In this document: positions 24,305-33,170 of the stretch, in pieces | How the letters are laid out: every line of letters starts with the position of its first letter | Numbering within the stretch: position 1 is the stretch's first letter | NCBI GenBank assembly: GCA_024638845.1 | Contig: JAHEJN010000029.1 | Coordinates: forward strand, 1-33,708 | Source: Acidimicrobiales bacterium | GTDB lineage: Bacteria > Actinomycetota > Acidimicrobiia > Acidimicrobiales > JAHEJN01 | Direction: 5' to 3' | DNA length: 33,708 bases | Position numbers and translations under genes: made by a program | The notes under the pieces: generated by a model | The model's database searches: none | What the model was told of the DNA's origin: nothing | Seen by the model: the letters and a program-made list of their open reading frames with translations, nothing else

Positions 24305-24889
24305 TCAGAGACTGCCGGTGGTGCTGGTGGCGCTGCGGCCGTCGAGCACGTACTGCAGGCCGGTGTAGACGGTGAAGGCCACCGCCACCCACCACGCCGC
24401 CTCGATGGTGCGCTGGGCGCCCTCGAGGATCGGCATGGCCGCGAGCGTGAGGGCCAGACCCTGCACGAACGTCTTGTACTTGGCGCTGCGCCGCGCGGGC
24501 ATGGCCAGGCTCTGACGGGCCCAGTAGATCCGCACCAGGCTGATACCGAGCTCGCGAGCGGCAACGATCGCCACCGGCAACCAGTGGAGTCGATCGACCG
24601 CGACGAAGCACACGGCCACACCCACCACGACGACCTTGTCGGCCAGCGGGTCGAGAAAGGCGCCGCTGCGGGTGATGGCACCGCTGCGCCGCGCCACCGG
24701 ACCATCGAGGTAGTCAGTGAAGGCCAGAACGATTCCGAGACCGACCGCGGTCCACGACGTTCCCTTGGTGGCGTCGGCTTCGAGGATCACCCAGAACAGG
24801 AACGGTGCCACCACCAGCCGGCTCACGGTGAGAACGTTGGCCGGCGAGGAGAGCCAGGAGCCGGTGTAGGTGGGTGCCGTTGCAGTCAT
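24305..24889 (-). CDS. pgsA: CDP-diacylglycerol-glycerol-3-phosphate phosphatidyltransferase
   Basis: A 194-residue integral membrane enzyme of the CDP-alcohol phosphatidyltransferase family, the first step to phosphatidylglycerol. The signature is complete: D59-x2-D62-G-x2-A-R-x8-G-x3-D80-x3-D84 in DYLDGPVARR, then the SGAFLDPLAD block. Several membrane helices follow (VVVVGVAVCFVAV, LPVAIVAARELGISLV, ALTLAAMPIL, WWVAVAFTVYTGLQYVL). Its ATG overlaps the rimO stop by 4 nt, so it is translated from the rimO mRNA. PgsA is favoured over cardiolipin or inositol-phosphate enzymes by its length and its place next to cinA. Confidence 0.92.
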   Translation of the reverse strand: MTATAPTYTGSWLSSPANVLTVSRLVVAPFLFWVILEADATKGTSWTAVGLGIVLAFTDYLDGPVARRSGAITRSGAFLDPLADKVVVVGVAVCFVAVDRLHWLPVAIVAARELGISLVRIYWARQSLAMPARRSAKYKTFVQGLALTLAAMPILEGAQRTIEAAWWVAVAFTVYTGLQYVLDGRSATSTTGSL

Positions 24890-26124
24890 GAGCGCAGAGC
24901 CTTCAGGTCGGGACCCTCGGCCCCGGAGACCTCGACCGTAGCGAACTCTCCGACCGCAAGCCCCTTCGGCACCGCGACGACGCCGTCGATCTCGGGGGCT
25001 TCACGGTAGGTGCGGGCAACGCCGGGCTCGTCCACGAGTACTTCGACCTCCCGGCCGATGAGATCGTCACGTCGGCTCGCGGTGATCGCGCTCTGCAGGT
25101 CGCCGAGCTCGTTGAGGCGCTCGGTGATCAACCCCCGATCGACGGCGCCCTCGAGCCCCACGGCGTAGGTGCCCTCCTCGGCCGAATAGGCGAAGAAACC
25201 GCACCAGTCGAGCTGAGCCTCGGCGACGAAGGCCAGGAGGGCATCGTGGTCGGCTTCGGTCTCGCCCGGATACCCGACGATGAAGTTCGAGCGGAATGCC
25301 GCCTCGGGCTCGCGGCGGCGGATGAGACGAATACGGTCGAGGAACTTCTCACCGTTGCCCCATCGGCGCATACGACGCATGAGGGGCGACGAGACGTGTT
25401 GCAGCGACAGGTCGAAGTAGGGCACCCCGGTACGACAGATCGCGTCGACGAGCACGTCGTCGAGGTCGCTCGGATACAGGTACAACAACCGGACCCAGTC
25501 GACGAGCTGCGCCACGGCGTCCACCAGGGGAACGATCGAGCGCTCACCTCGCCCCTGATCACGCCCGTACGCGGCCAGATCCTGGGCGACGAGCACGATC
25601 TCACGGGCCTCGAGCATCTCGACCTCGGCGAGAATCGACTCGATCGTGCGGCTCCGCTGAGGTCCACGAAACGACGGAATGGCGCAGAAACCGCACTTGC
25701 GGTCGCAGCCCTCGGCGATCTTCACGTACGCCCAGGGCGCGGTGGCCGGTGGTCGAGGGAGCTCGAGGAGATCGAGGCTGGGCAACGACGGCTTGGTGCC
25801 GATGGTGACCGGCACCCCGAACCCGACAACGGCATCGACTTCCGGTAGAGCGGCGGCCAGCTCGTCGCCGTAGCGCTCGGCCATGCATCCCGTGACGATC
25901 AGCTCGGCGCGAGAGTGGCGACCCTCCCCGAGGGTGAGGATCGTGTCGATCGACTCCTGGCGGGCCTCGTCGATGAATGCACAGGTGTTCACCACCACGA
26001 GATCGGCGGCGGCCGCATCGGTCGCCGCCCGCATACCGTCGGCCACCAACGTGCCGACCAGCTTGTCGCTGTCGACCTGGTTCTTCGGACACCCCAGCGT
26101 CTCGATCCAGTACGTTCGTGGCAC
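24886..26124 (-). CDS. rimO: ribosomal protein S12 methylthiotransferase RimO
   Basis: A 412-residue radical-SAM enzyme that adds a methylthio group to an Asp of ribosomal protein S12. The N-terminal UPF0004 domain has C12 (TLGCPKNQVDSD), C48 (NTCAFID) and C80 (TGCMAER), which hold the second [4Fe-4S]. The radical-SAM motif is C140-x3-C144-x2-C147 in GCDRKCGFCAIPSFRG. A C-terminal TRAM domain (REVEVLVDEPG to the end) completes it. PKNQVDSD is typical of RimO over MiaB. The GTG start lies 6 nt behind a TACCCT -10. The first gene of a rimO-pgsA pair; it is another client of the Suf machinery. Confidence 0.95.
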   Translation of the reverse strand: MPRTYWIETLGCPKNQVDSDKLVGTLVADGMRAATDAAAADLVVVNTCAFIDEARQESIDTILTLGEGRHSRAELIVTGCMAERYGDELAAALPEVDAVVGFGVPVTIGTKPSLPSLDLLELPRPPATAPWAYVKIAEGCDRKCGFCAIPSFRGPQRSRTIESILAEVEMLEAREIVLVAQDLAAYGRDQGRGERSIVPLVDAVAQLVDWVRLLYLYPSDLDDVLVDAICRTGVPYFDLSLQHVSSPLMRRMRRWGNGEKFLDRIRLIRRREPEAAFRSNFIVGYPGETEADHDALLAFVAEAQLDWCGFFAYSAEEGTYAVGLEGAVDRGLITERLNELGDLQSAITASRRDDLIGREVEVLVDEPGVARTYREAPEIDGVVAVPKGLAVGEFATVEVSGAEGPDLKALRS

Positions 26125-26130
26125 CAGCCA

Positions 26131-26136
26131 AGGGTA
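26131..26136 (-). promoter_or_regulatory. -10 element of rimO-pgsA
   Basis: TACCCT on the minus strand ends 6 nt before the GTG at 26124. Confidence 0.5.
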
Positions 26137-26143
26137 TCGACGG

Positions 26144-26157
26144 GGCCGGGCCCGGCC
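26144..26157. terminator. possible short terminator palindrome after the HAD gene
   Basis: GGCCGGGCCCGGCC is a perfect 14-bp palindrome 9 nt behind the HAD phosphatase stop and just before the rimO promoter. It could fold as a short GC stem and end the ftsK-HAD transcript, but a GC-only palindrome in this base composition may also be chance. Confidence 0.3.
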
Positions 26158-26166
26158 GCGCGAGGG

Positions 26167-26961
26167 TCAGCCGAGCAGGCGCTCGATCACCTGAGCCACA
26201 CCGTTCTCACCGTTCGGCGGCGCCATCTCGTCGGCCATCGCCCGCACGGCGTCACCGGCGTGGGGCATGGCAACGCTGTGGCCGGCCCAGGACAGCATCG
26301 ACAGATCGTTGTGGTTGTCACCGAAGGCGACCACCTCGCTCGCCACGATGCCGAGCGACGAACAGAGCCTCCCGAGGGCGGCTCCCTTGTGCGCGCCGTC
26401 GACGGTTACCTCGATGAACGGGGCACCCGAATGTGACACGTGTACCGTCGTGGGTGCCAATTCGGTCACTGGCCCGACCAGCTCCTCGGACGCCACCCCG
26501 GGCACGCCGATCAACACCTTGGTCACGTCGGTCGGCAGCGGCCCGGTGCGCTCGACCCTCGGTTTCCCCGCGTAGTCTCCGCCCGACGGGTCGAAGGCGC
26601 GCCAGGTTGCGTCCCACAGGAACCCGCTACCGGTCTCCCACGCGAACGCCGCCGTCGGGAAGACCTCGAGTACGGCCGAGAAGATGGTGCTGATCGCCTC
26701 GTCCTGGATGACCAGTCGATCGGTCACCGCATCGACCATCGGGTCGTACAAGGTGGCGCCGTTCGAACACACCAGCCAGTCGACGACGCGACGTCCACCG
26801 ACGATGGGCAGGACCGAGTAGTGGCTGCGGCCGGTGGCGAACACCACGGTGACACCCGCCTCCCTGGCCGCGCCGAGAGCCGCGACCGACCGTTCGGAGA
26901 TGATCTCGCCCGGCGACAACAGGGTCCCGTCGAGGTCGGTGGCAATCAGGCGGAACCTCAC
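26167..26961 (-). CDS. Cof-type HAD-IIB phosphatase
   Basis: 264 residues of the haloacid dehalogenase superfamily. Motif I is DLDGTLL with D9 and D11, motif II is VVFATGRS and motif IV is VVAFGDNHNDLSML, with the cap between them (SGFLWDATWRAF to the SHSGAPFIEVT part). These hydrolyse sugar phosphates, flavin mononucleotide or pyridoxal phosphate; the substrate is not evident. The GTG at 26961 is chosen because it lies 10 nt behind the ftsK stop with a GGGGG run before it; the open frame upstream is inside ftsK. Likely co-transcribed with ftsK. Confidence 0.9.
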   Translation of the reverse strand: MRFRLIATDLDGTLLSPGEIISERSVAALGAAREAGVTVVFATGRSHYSVLPIVGGRRVVDWLVCSNGATLYDPMVDAVTDRLVIQDEAISTIFSAVLEVFPTAAFAWETGSGFLWDATWRAFDPSGGDYAGKPRVERTGPLPTDVTKVLIGVPGVASEELVGPVTELAPTTVHVSHSGAPFIEVTVDGAHKGAALGRLCSSLGIVASEVVAFGDNHNDLSMLSWAGHSVAMPHAGDAVRAMADEMAPPNGENGVAQVIERLLG

Positions 26962-26971
26962 CCCCGGCAGG

Positions 26972-29338
26972 CTAGGCGGCGGACTCGTCCTCGCCCGAGT
27001 CACTCAGCTCCTCCACGGTCAAGAGCACCTCGCGCGCCTTCGAACCGGTGCTGGGGCCGACGACGCCACGCTCCTCGAGGAGGTCCATGATGCGGCCGGC
27101 GCGGGCGAAGCCGATCCGCAGCTTTCGTTGGAGCATCGAGGTCGACCCGAGCTGGCTGGTGACGACGAGCTCCATCGCCTGGCGCAGCAATTCGTCGTCG
27201 TCATCTCCGCCGGCCCCACTTCCGGAACCCTGGGCGGACGGGCTGCCGTTGTCGCTGCCGCCTTCGAGTATCGACTCGGCAGTGAGGGCCGGCTCGTCGT
27301 CGAGGTCGGTCTCCTGGCGTCGCCAGGCACTGACGACCTTGTGTACCTCCTCCTCGGTGACCCACGCCCCCTGGATGCGCTGCGCGATCGAGGAGTTGGC
27401 GCTCACCATCAACATGTCGCCGAGGCCGACGAGACGCTCGGCACCGGGCTGGTCGAGGATGACACGACTGTCGGTGAGGCTGCTCACCGCAAAGGCGAGC
27501 CGGGCCGGGATATTGGCCTTGATGACACCGGTGATCACGTTGGTGGACGGCCGTTGCGTGGCGATCACCAGGTGAATCCCGACGGCACGGGCCTTCTGGG
27601 CGATGCGACAGATCGAGTCCTCGACGTCGCGGGCGGCGACCATCATCAGATCGGCGAGCTCGTCGACCACGACCAGGATCATCGAGAGCCGCTTGTACTG
27701 CTTGGGTTCGCCGTCGGGTCCGAGCTCACCCGGACCGGCCTTCAGGGTTCCCTTGTCGTGAGCGGCGTTGTAGCCGGTGATGTCACGGAACCCGCAGCTG
27801 GAGAGCAGCTCGTAGCGTCGGTCCATTTCGCGGCAGGCCCAGGCGAGGGCGTTGGCCGCCTTCTTCGGATCGGTGACGGGCTGCGTGAGCAGGTGCGGCA
27901 CCCGCTCGTACTGCGTCATCTCCACCATCTTCGGGTCGACGAGGATCAGCCGGACCTCCTCCGGAGTGGAGCGCATGAGGATCGACGTGATGATCGAGTT
28001 GATGCACGACGACTTACCCGAACCCGTCGCTCCGGCGATGAGGATGTGGGGCATCTTCGCCAGGTTCATCATCATCGTGCGACCGTTGATGTCGCGGCCC
28101 ATCGCGACCTCGAGGGGGTGTTTGGCCCTGCGGGCCTCGGGCGACGTGAGCAGGTCACCCAGTGCGACAGTGGCTCGGGTGCGGTTGGGAACCTCGACCC
28201 CGATCGCCTGACGGCCAGGGATGGGAGCGAGAATCCGCACGTCGGAGCTGGCCATGGCGTACGCGATGTCACGGTGCAGGCTGGTGACGCGAGCCACCTT
28301 CACGCCGGGGCCGAGCTCGAGCTCGTACCGGGTCACCGTGGGTCCGACGACCATGCCCACGAGACGGGTCTCGACGCCGTGTTCGGCGAGTGCCCGTTCG
28401 AGGATTCGCCCACTCTCGGCCACCTCGCCCTCGTCGACCTCCTGGGCATCGGACAGGTTCAGCAGCTTGAGGCTGGGGAGGCGCCAGGGTGAGCCCTTGG
28501 CAGCAGGGCCGAGCTCCATTTCGAGCTGTTCCCCGTCGGCGCCGAGCGGCGGCAGCTTCACCTTGGGCGCCTTCGGCTTCCTCGGCTTCGGTTCGGCCCC
28601 GGCCTCGGCTACGGGCACGCGCTCGGGCTCGGGCGTCGCGACGGAGACCGGAGCGTCCGTGTCGCCGGAGTCGGTGCTCCCTGCGGTGGCCTCCCAGGCC
28701 CGCATCAGCCACGAGCCGGTGGCGGCGAATCCCTTCGAAACGGAGTCGAGCACCACGCGGAGCCGGCCCCGGGTGAGGACGAGCACGCCGACCACACCCA
28801 GCGCGAGGGCCACGAGGAACGCGGCCACCGAAGCGAGCACCGCCGAGAGTGGATTCCCGACGAGATACCCGACTGCGCCACCGGCACGACCGAGCTCGGC
28901 GATGCCGTCGGTCCGAGCCGGTGCTCCTCGGACGATGTGGAGCAGCGACGTGACCGAGATCGCCACCAGTACGGTGCCGATCACCAGGCGGACCACCTGG
29001 TCGTCGGCGGTCTTGGTGGCGGCCTCGGCGGCCGCTTCGGACGGGTTCTTGGGACCGCGCACGAGGAGAACACCCACGATGACCAGCACCGGAGCCACGG
29101 CGTACTTGGCCACCCCGACGCCGGCGCCGGCCAGCCAGTCGAGACCGTCGCCCACCGGACCGGCGACATCGCCGTAGATGCCCAGGGCGGCCACCACGCC
29201 GGTGACGATGCAGCCGAGGCCCCACACATCGTGGCCGTGACCGTCGAAGGCCAGGGAGACGACGCGGGAGAGCCGGTCGCTGGCGGGCTTCTTCGCGGGC
29301 GTGCGAGGGGAGCTCTTGGCGGTCTTCTTCGTAGCCAC
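26972..29338 (-). CDS. ftsK: DNA translocase FtsK/SpoIIIE
   Basis: A 788-residue septal DNA translocase that clears and segregates chromosome ends at division. A Lys-rich start (MATKKTAKSSPRTPAKKP) is followed by about four membrane helices to residue 200. A linker with acidic and PKP-type segments follows. The motor then has an alpha-beta part and Walker A in AGATGSGKSSC (about 435-445), Walker B ILVVVDELADLMM and ATQRPSTNVITG. A gamma winged-helix domain ends it (about 720-780, LQRKLRIGFARAGRIMDLLEERG), which reads polar DNA motifs. The GTG start at 29338 is 10 nt behind TACGGT. The large hairpin 29385-29453 lies just upstream. Confidence 0.95.
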   Translation of the reverse strand: MATKKTAKSSPRTPAKKPASDRLSRVVSLAFDGHGHDVWGLGCIVTGVVAALGIYGDVAGPVGDGLDWLAGAGVGVAKYAVAPVLVIVGVLLVRGPKNPSEAAAEAATKTADDQVVRLVIGTVLVAISVTSLLHIVRGAPARTDGIAELGRAGGAVGYLVGNPLSAVLASVAAFLVALALGVVGVLVLTRGRLRVVLDSVSKGFAATGSWLMRAWEATAGSTDSGDTDAPVSVATPEPERVPVAEAGAEPKPRKPKAPKVKLPPLGADGEQLEMELGPAAKGSPWRLPSLKLLNLSDAQEVDEGEVAESGRILERALAEHGVETRLVGMVVGPTVTRYELELGPGVKVARVTSLHRDIAYAMASSDVRILAPIPGRQAIGVEVPNRTRATVALGDLLTSPEARRAKHPLEVAMGRDINGRTMMMNLAKMPHILIAGATGSGKSSCINSIITSILMRSTPEEVRLILVDPKMVEMTQYERVPHLLTQPVTDPKKAANALAWACREMDRRYELLSSCGFRDITGYNAAHDKGTLKAGPGELGPDGEPKQYKRLSMILVVVDELADLMMVAARDVEDSICRIAQKARAVGIHLVIATQRPSTNVITGVIKANIPARLAFAVSSLTDSRVILDQPGAERLVGLGDMLMVSANSSIAQRIQGAWVTEEEVHKVVSAWRRQETDLDDEPALTAESILEGGSDNGSPSAQGSGSGAGGDDDDELLRQAMELVVTSQLGSTSMLQRKLRIGFARAGRIMDLLEERGVVGPSTGSKAREVLLTVEELSDSGEDESAA

Positions 29339-29384
29339 AGTGGCACCAACCGTAACATCCGCCCCACCAGCACCAGTGCCAACA

Positions 29385-29453
29385 CCCTCCTGCAGCGAAA
29401 TTGGTTTGTCCAGGCCCACCTTTGGGCCTGGACAAACCAATTTCGCAGGAGGG
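29385..29453. repeat. very long hairpin between rnj and ftsK (probable terminator or mobile repeat)
   Basis: A perfect 22-bp stem (29397-29418 with 29423-29444) has a 4-nt loop (29419-29422). It is extended by a further 9-bp stem, CCCTCCTGC (29385-29393) with GCAGGAGGG (29445-29453), with a 3-nt bulge at 29394-29396. The inner stem is rich in A and T for this genome (it starts GAAATTGG). It begins 8 nt behind the rnj stop and has no T tract. It may end the dapA-rnj mRNA, lie in the ftsK leader, or be a dispersed element. Confidence 0.85.
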
Positions 29454-29460
29454 AGGAGGG

Positions 29461-31125
29461 TCAGATGCTGACGACGACGGGGACGATCATCGGCCGGCGA
29501 CGGGTGGCACGCGACACGTACTGGCCGGTGGCTCGACGCACCCGGCGGTGCAACTCGTCGAGGCCGGTCACCCCGTCGTCGAGGGCGCCGACGACGGCCC
29601 GCGCGACATCGTCGATGAGCTCGGGTTCGAGCTCGAGCTCGGTGTCGGGGGGCATCCAGCCTCGCGCCACCAGCAGCGGCTCGCCCACCATCTCCCCCGC
29701 TTCGACGTCGACGGTCACGACCACGCCCACGAAGCCCTCCTGACCGAGGATCCGACGGTCCCTGAGCGGATCGTCATTGGGCGAGACGACCGCACCGTGG
29801 CGGTAGAGGTACAGGCCGTCGACCACGTCGGCCTCGATCGAGAGCCCGTCGTCGGCCAACACCACCTGGTCGCCGTCGCGGGCCAACAACGCCCGTTCGG
29901 CCGCCATGCCGAGCGACTGTGCGAGCTCGATGTGGGCAACGAGGTGCTGATGTTCACCGTGTACCGGCACGAACCACTCCGGTCGAGCGGTCTTGTGCAA
30001 CGTAGCGAGTTCGTCGCGATTGCCGTGGCCGCTGGTGTGCAGCCCCAATACGCCCGAGTGCAGGACCCTCGCCCCCCGCTCGATCAGGTTGTTGATCATG
30101 CGGGCAATCGCCGCCTCGTTGCCCGGAATCGGTGTCGACGACAGCACGACGGTGTCGTTGGCCGTGATGTCGACCCATCGGCTGTCACCGCCGGCGGCCA
30201 TGGCCAGCGCCGACCGGTTCTCGGCCTGGCTCCCGGTCGACACGATGCACACGTCACCGTCGGCGAAGCTCGCCACCTCTTCGATGTCGACGATCGAGTC
30301 CTCGGGAATCGTCAGCATGCCGAGCTGTCGGGCCAGGGCGACGTTGCGTTTCATCGACAGGCCGAGGGTTGCCACCTTGCGATCGTGGGCCAGCGCGGCG
30401 TCGACGATCTGGATCACCCGGTGGATGTGGCTTGCGAAGCACGCCGTGATGATGCGCCGACCGACGTTGTCGGCGAAGACGTTGTCGAGCACCGGGCCGA
30501 TCTCGGTCTCCGAACGGGTGGCTCCGGGCGAGTTGGCGTTGGTGGAGTCGCACAACAACAACCTGATACCGGGGTCTGCCGCGATCTCGGCGATGCGGGG
30601 CAGGTCGGTGAGGCGCCCGTCGAGGGGGGTGGGATCGAGCTTGAAGTCGCTCGAGTGCAACACCACACCCTGCGGGGTCGTTATGGCCGAGATCAGCCCA
30701 CTGGGCACCGAATGGGTGACGGGTAGGAACTCGACCGAGAACGGACCGACCTGGAGGGTCTCGCCGTCGGTGACCAGGCGCAGGTCGGTGTTCGACAGCA
30801 CGTCGCCCTCGTCCAGGCGATGTCGCACGAGCCCCAGGGTGAACGCCGACCCGTAGACGGGGAAGCTCGCCTCGCCGAGCGCATGGGCCAACGCGCCGAT
30901 GTGGTCCTCGTGGGCGTGGGTGACGATGGCCGCCTCGACCTGATGCCAACGCCCGTCGAGGTAGGAGAAGTCGGGGTAGATCGAGTCGGCTCCCGGAGAC
31001 ATCTCGTCGGGGAACAACTGTCCACAATCGAGCAGCACGAGCCGGTCGTCGGTCTCCAGGACGGCGCAGTTGCGGCCGATGTCGCCCAGCCCACCGAGGA
31101 ACGTGATGCGAACGTCGGCGGCCAC
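29461..31125 (-). CDS. rnj: ribonuclease J
   Basis: A 554-residue 5'-to-3' exo- and endoribonuclease of the beta-CASP MBL family, central to mRNA decay and rRNA maturation. The N-terminus is ITFLGGLGDIGRNC, and the metal motif H70-A-H72-E-D74-H75 is in VTHAHEDHIGAL. Further ligands are in LPVTHSVPSG and HSSDFKLDP. The beta-CASP domain has SGHGNRDEL and VPVHGEHQHL, and a C-terminal domain follows. The GTG start lies 3 nt behind the dapA stop, so the two are co-transcribed, as in Streptomyces and relatives. The gene ends just before the long hairpin. Confidence 0.95.
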   Translation of the reverse strand: MAADVRITFLGGLGDIGRNCAVLETDDRLVLLDCGQLFPDEMSPGADSIYPDFSYLDGRWHQVEAAIVTHAHEDHIGALAHALGEASFPVYGSAFTLGLVRHRLDEGDVLSNTDLRLVTDGETLQVGPFSVEFLPVTHSVPSGLISAITTPQGVVLHSSDFKLDPTPLDGRLTDLPRIAEIAADPGIRLLLCDSTNANSPGATRSETEIGPVLDNVFADNVGRRIITACFASHIHRVIQIVDAALAHDRKVATLGLSMKRNVALARQLGMLTIPEDSIVDIEEVASFADGDVCIVSTGSQAENRSALAMAAGGDSRWVDITANDTVVLSSTPIPGNEAAIARMINNLIERGARVLHSGVLGLHTSGHGNRDELATLHKTARPEWFVPVHGEHQHLVAHIELAQSLGMAAERALLARDGDQVVLADDGLSIEADVVDGLYLYRHGAVVSPNDDPLRDRRILGQEGFVGVVVTVDVEAGEMVGEPLLVARGWMPPDTELELEPELIDDVARAVVGALDDGVTGLDELHRRVRRATGQYVSRATRRRPMIVPVVVSI

Positions 31126-31128
31126 CAG

Positions 31129-32037
31129 TCAGCCGATGCCGTATTCGGCGCCGACCGAGAGACCGGCCAGGACGGCCTTGGCCTGATCGACGAGATCCAC
31201 CACCACCGGCCCGACCGGTGGTCGGCACGGTCCGGCCGGGAGGCCGAGTACTGACAGGAGAGCCTTGGTGGGGATGGGGTTCGGCGTGACGTCACCGGTC
31301 TCGAAGTGGAAAGAGGGCAACATCTTCTGGTTGATCGCCGTGGCTGCGGCGAGGTCACCCTTGTCGATGGCGCCGAACATCGCCTGGTGTTCGGCGGCGG
31401 TCCAGTGGGTCGCGACTCCCACGGTGCCCACCGCTCCGACCGCGAGCAACGGAAGTGTGAGGGCGTCGTCGCCCGAGTAGACCTCGACACCGGGGTCGGC
31501 CCGGGCGAGGAGCCAGGCGGTCTCGGCCGGATCACCGGCAGCGTCCTTCAGCGCGACGATGTTGTCGACCTCGTCGAAGAGTCGCAGCAGCGTTCCGGTG
31601 GCGATCTTGCGGCCCGTGCGAACGGGGATGTCGTACACCATCACGGGGAGATCGGTGCTCGCCGCCACCGAACGGAAGTGGGCGTCGAGGCCGTCCTGGG
31701 ACGGACGGTTGTAGTACGGCGTCACGACGAGCGCGGCGTCGGCGCCGGCGGCGGTGATGGCCTCGGTGTTGCGGATCGCCGACGCCGTGTCGTTGCTGCC
31801 CGAACCGGCGACCACCTGGCCGTCGTCGCCGACCGCCTCGACGACCGCCCGCACCAGATCGACCTGTTCGGCATGGCTGAGGGTGGGAGCCTCGCCGGTG
31901 GTGCCGGCGATGATGAGCCCGTCGTTGCCGTGATCGAGCAACCACCGCGCCAGTACCTGCGCACCGTCGAGATCGAGGCTTCCGTCGGCATGGAACGGCG
32001 TGATCATTGCGGTGAGGACTCGACCGAAGCGTGGCAT
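31129..32037 (-). CDS. dapA: 4-hydroxy-tetrahydrodipicolinate synthase
   Basis: 302 residues. It condenses pyruvate with aspartate semialdehyde in lysine and diaminopimelate synthesis. The Schiff-base lysine is K164 in NIVALKDAAGD, Tyr in the active site is Y135 (VMVYDIPVRTG), and the GTTGEAPTLSH (45-55) and VVTPYYNRPSQDGL blocks are intact. Length is that of the family. The ATG at 32037 is preferred over the longer open frame by a TAGGAT -10 and the natural N-terminus FGRVLTAMITPF. It heads the dapA-rnj unit. Confidence 0.95.
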   Translation of the reverse strand: MPRFGRVLTAMITPFHADGSLDLDGAQVLARWLLDHGNDGLIIAGTTGEAPTLSHAEQVDLVRAVVEAVGDDGQVVAGSGSNDTASAIRNTEAITAAGADAALVVTPYYNRPSQDGLDAHFRSVAASTDLPVMVYDIPVRTGRKIATGTLLRLFDEVDNIVALKDAAGDPAETAWLLARADPGVEVYSGDDALTLPLLAVGAVGTVGVATHWTAAEHQAMFGAIDKGDLAAATAINQKMLPSFHFETGDVTPNPIPTKALLSVLGLPAGPCRPPVGPVVVDLVDQAKAVLAGLSVGAEYGIG

Positions 32038-32045
32038 CGGCCTGG

Positions 32046-32051
32046 ATCCTA
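32046..32051 (-). promoter_or_regulatory. -10 element of dapA-rnj
   Basis: TAGGAT on the minus strand ends 8 nt before the ATG at 32037. The 92-nt divergent gap 32038-32129 shows no other clear site. Confidence 0.45.
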
Positions 32052-32129
32052 CCAGCGGGTCAGGGTCGGTCTCGGGCCATTCGACCCAGCCGTCGAACCG
32101 TCGCACCGTCGGCTCTCGATAGAGGAACC

Positions 32130-33167
32130 ATGACCGCTGCGATCCACTATCCGCACACGCCACCGCCGTACCCGCCGCCCGCCGCGCCCGGACCGCCCGG
32201 GTCGTCGCGTCATGCCCATGCCGACCGACCGCCGCGGCGATGGCTGCGGGTCGTCCATGCGTTGGCCCTGCTCGTTGCCATTCCCGTCGGCATCGGGCTG
32301 GGCTTCGAGGCCGCCGCCGGCATTCTGGTCCTCTTCGTCCTCGTGGTGCCGTTCGAGAAGCTGTTCCGGCGCCACGACTACCGTCTTCGCCGCCCGGGTC
32401 TGCGGACCGATCTCACCTACGCCCTCGCCTCACCTGCGCTGAACGCCGCCGGCATCGCCATCGCCGTCGGAACCGCCCTGATCGTGTTCCCGCTCTGGCT
32501 CCCGGCCCTGGCCCTGCGGCCGCTCGTCACGTCCCAACCCGGTTGGCTCATGGCGATCGAGACCGTGCTGTTGCTCGACATCTTGATCTACTGGACCCAT
32601 CGGCTGAGCCACACCGTGGGATTCCTGTGGCGGTTCCACTCCATCCACCACTCGAGCGAGCGGATGGACTGGATCTCGGGGATTCGTCAACACCCGGTCG
32701 ACGGCGTGATCATCGGTGTCCCCGTGCTGGCCATGCTCGTTGCCGGCTTCCAGCTCGAGGTCGTCGGTGCGGTGGCGGTCATCCAGACGATCCTCGGTCT
32801 CTTTGCCCACGCCAACGTGAGGTGGCGATTGCGGCCGCTGCACAAGGTGGTCATGACGCCGGAGTTCCACCATTGGCACCATGCCAACCACCCGGAGTCG
32901 ATCCACACGAACTACTCGGTCTTCCTCCCGGTGTGGGACCTCCTGTGGAGCACCTACCGGATGCCCGACGACGAGCGACCCGAGGCCTACGGGAACAACG
33001 ATCCGATCCCGCCGTCGGTACCGGGACAGCTCTTCTACCCCTTCCGCAGCAGGACCCGCCAGAGATACCCCTTCCCGCCGGTCTTGCGGGCCCGCATCCC
33101 CTTCACCCGGGCCCGACGCGAACGGGTCGAAGCCAAGCGGGCCGAGCGATCAGAGGCGTCGAAGTAG
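32130..33167 (+). CDS. fatty acid hydroxylase / sterol desaturase family membrane protein
   Basis: 345 residues. A Pro-rich cytoplasmic N-terminus (HTPPPYPPPAAPGPPG) is followed by membrane helices (VVHALALLVAIPVGIGLGF, AAAGILVLFVLVVPF) and the di-iron histidine boxes: HRLSH, HSIHHSSE and HHWHHANH. Such enzymes use O2 and a di-iron centre to hydroxylate or desaturate lipids or carotenoids. It has a basic C-terminal tail (RARRERVEAKRAERSEAS). The start ATG lies close behind AGAGGAA. The product is unknown; the order of the boxes fits the family well. It is divergent from dapA and ends one base before the sigma factor gene. Confidence 0.9.
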   Translation: MTAAIHYPHTPPPYPPPAAPGPPGSSRHAHADRPPRRWLRVVHALALLVAIPVGIGLGFEAAAGILVLFVLVVPFEKLFRRHDYRLRRPGLRTDLTYALASPALNAAGIAIAVGTALIVFPLWLPALALRPLVTSQPGWLMAIETVLLLDILIYWTHRLSHTVGFLWRFHSIHHSSERMDWISGIRQHPVDGVIIGVPVLAMLVAGFQLEVVGAVAVIQTILGLFAHANVRWRLRPLHKVVMTPEFHHWHHANHPESIHTNYSVFLPVWDLLWSTYRMPDDERPEAYGNNDPIPPSVPGQLFYPFRSRTRQRYPFPPVLRARIPFTRARRERVEAKRAERSEASK

Positions 33168-33170
33168 GAT
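33165..33170 (+). promoter_or_regulatory. candidate -10 inside the fatty acid hydroxylase stop codon
   Basis: TAGGAT starts with the TAG stop of the hydroxylase gene and ends 7 nt before an in-frame GTG at 33178 of the sigma factor. It is a weak call, since the short site could be chance. Confidence 0.25.

Noticed and set aside
26834-28492. A 552-codon open frame on the plus strand opposite ftsK
   Set aside because: Antisense shadow of a confident ftsK gene, without its own start context or family likeness.
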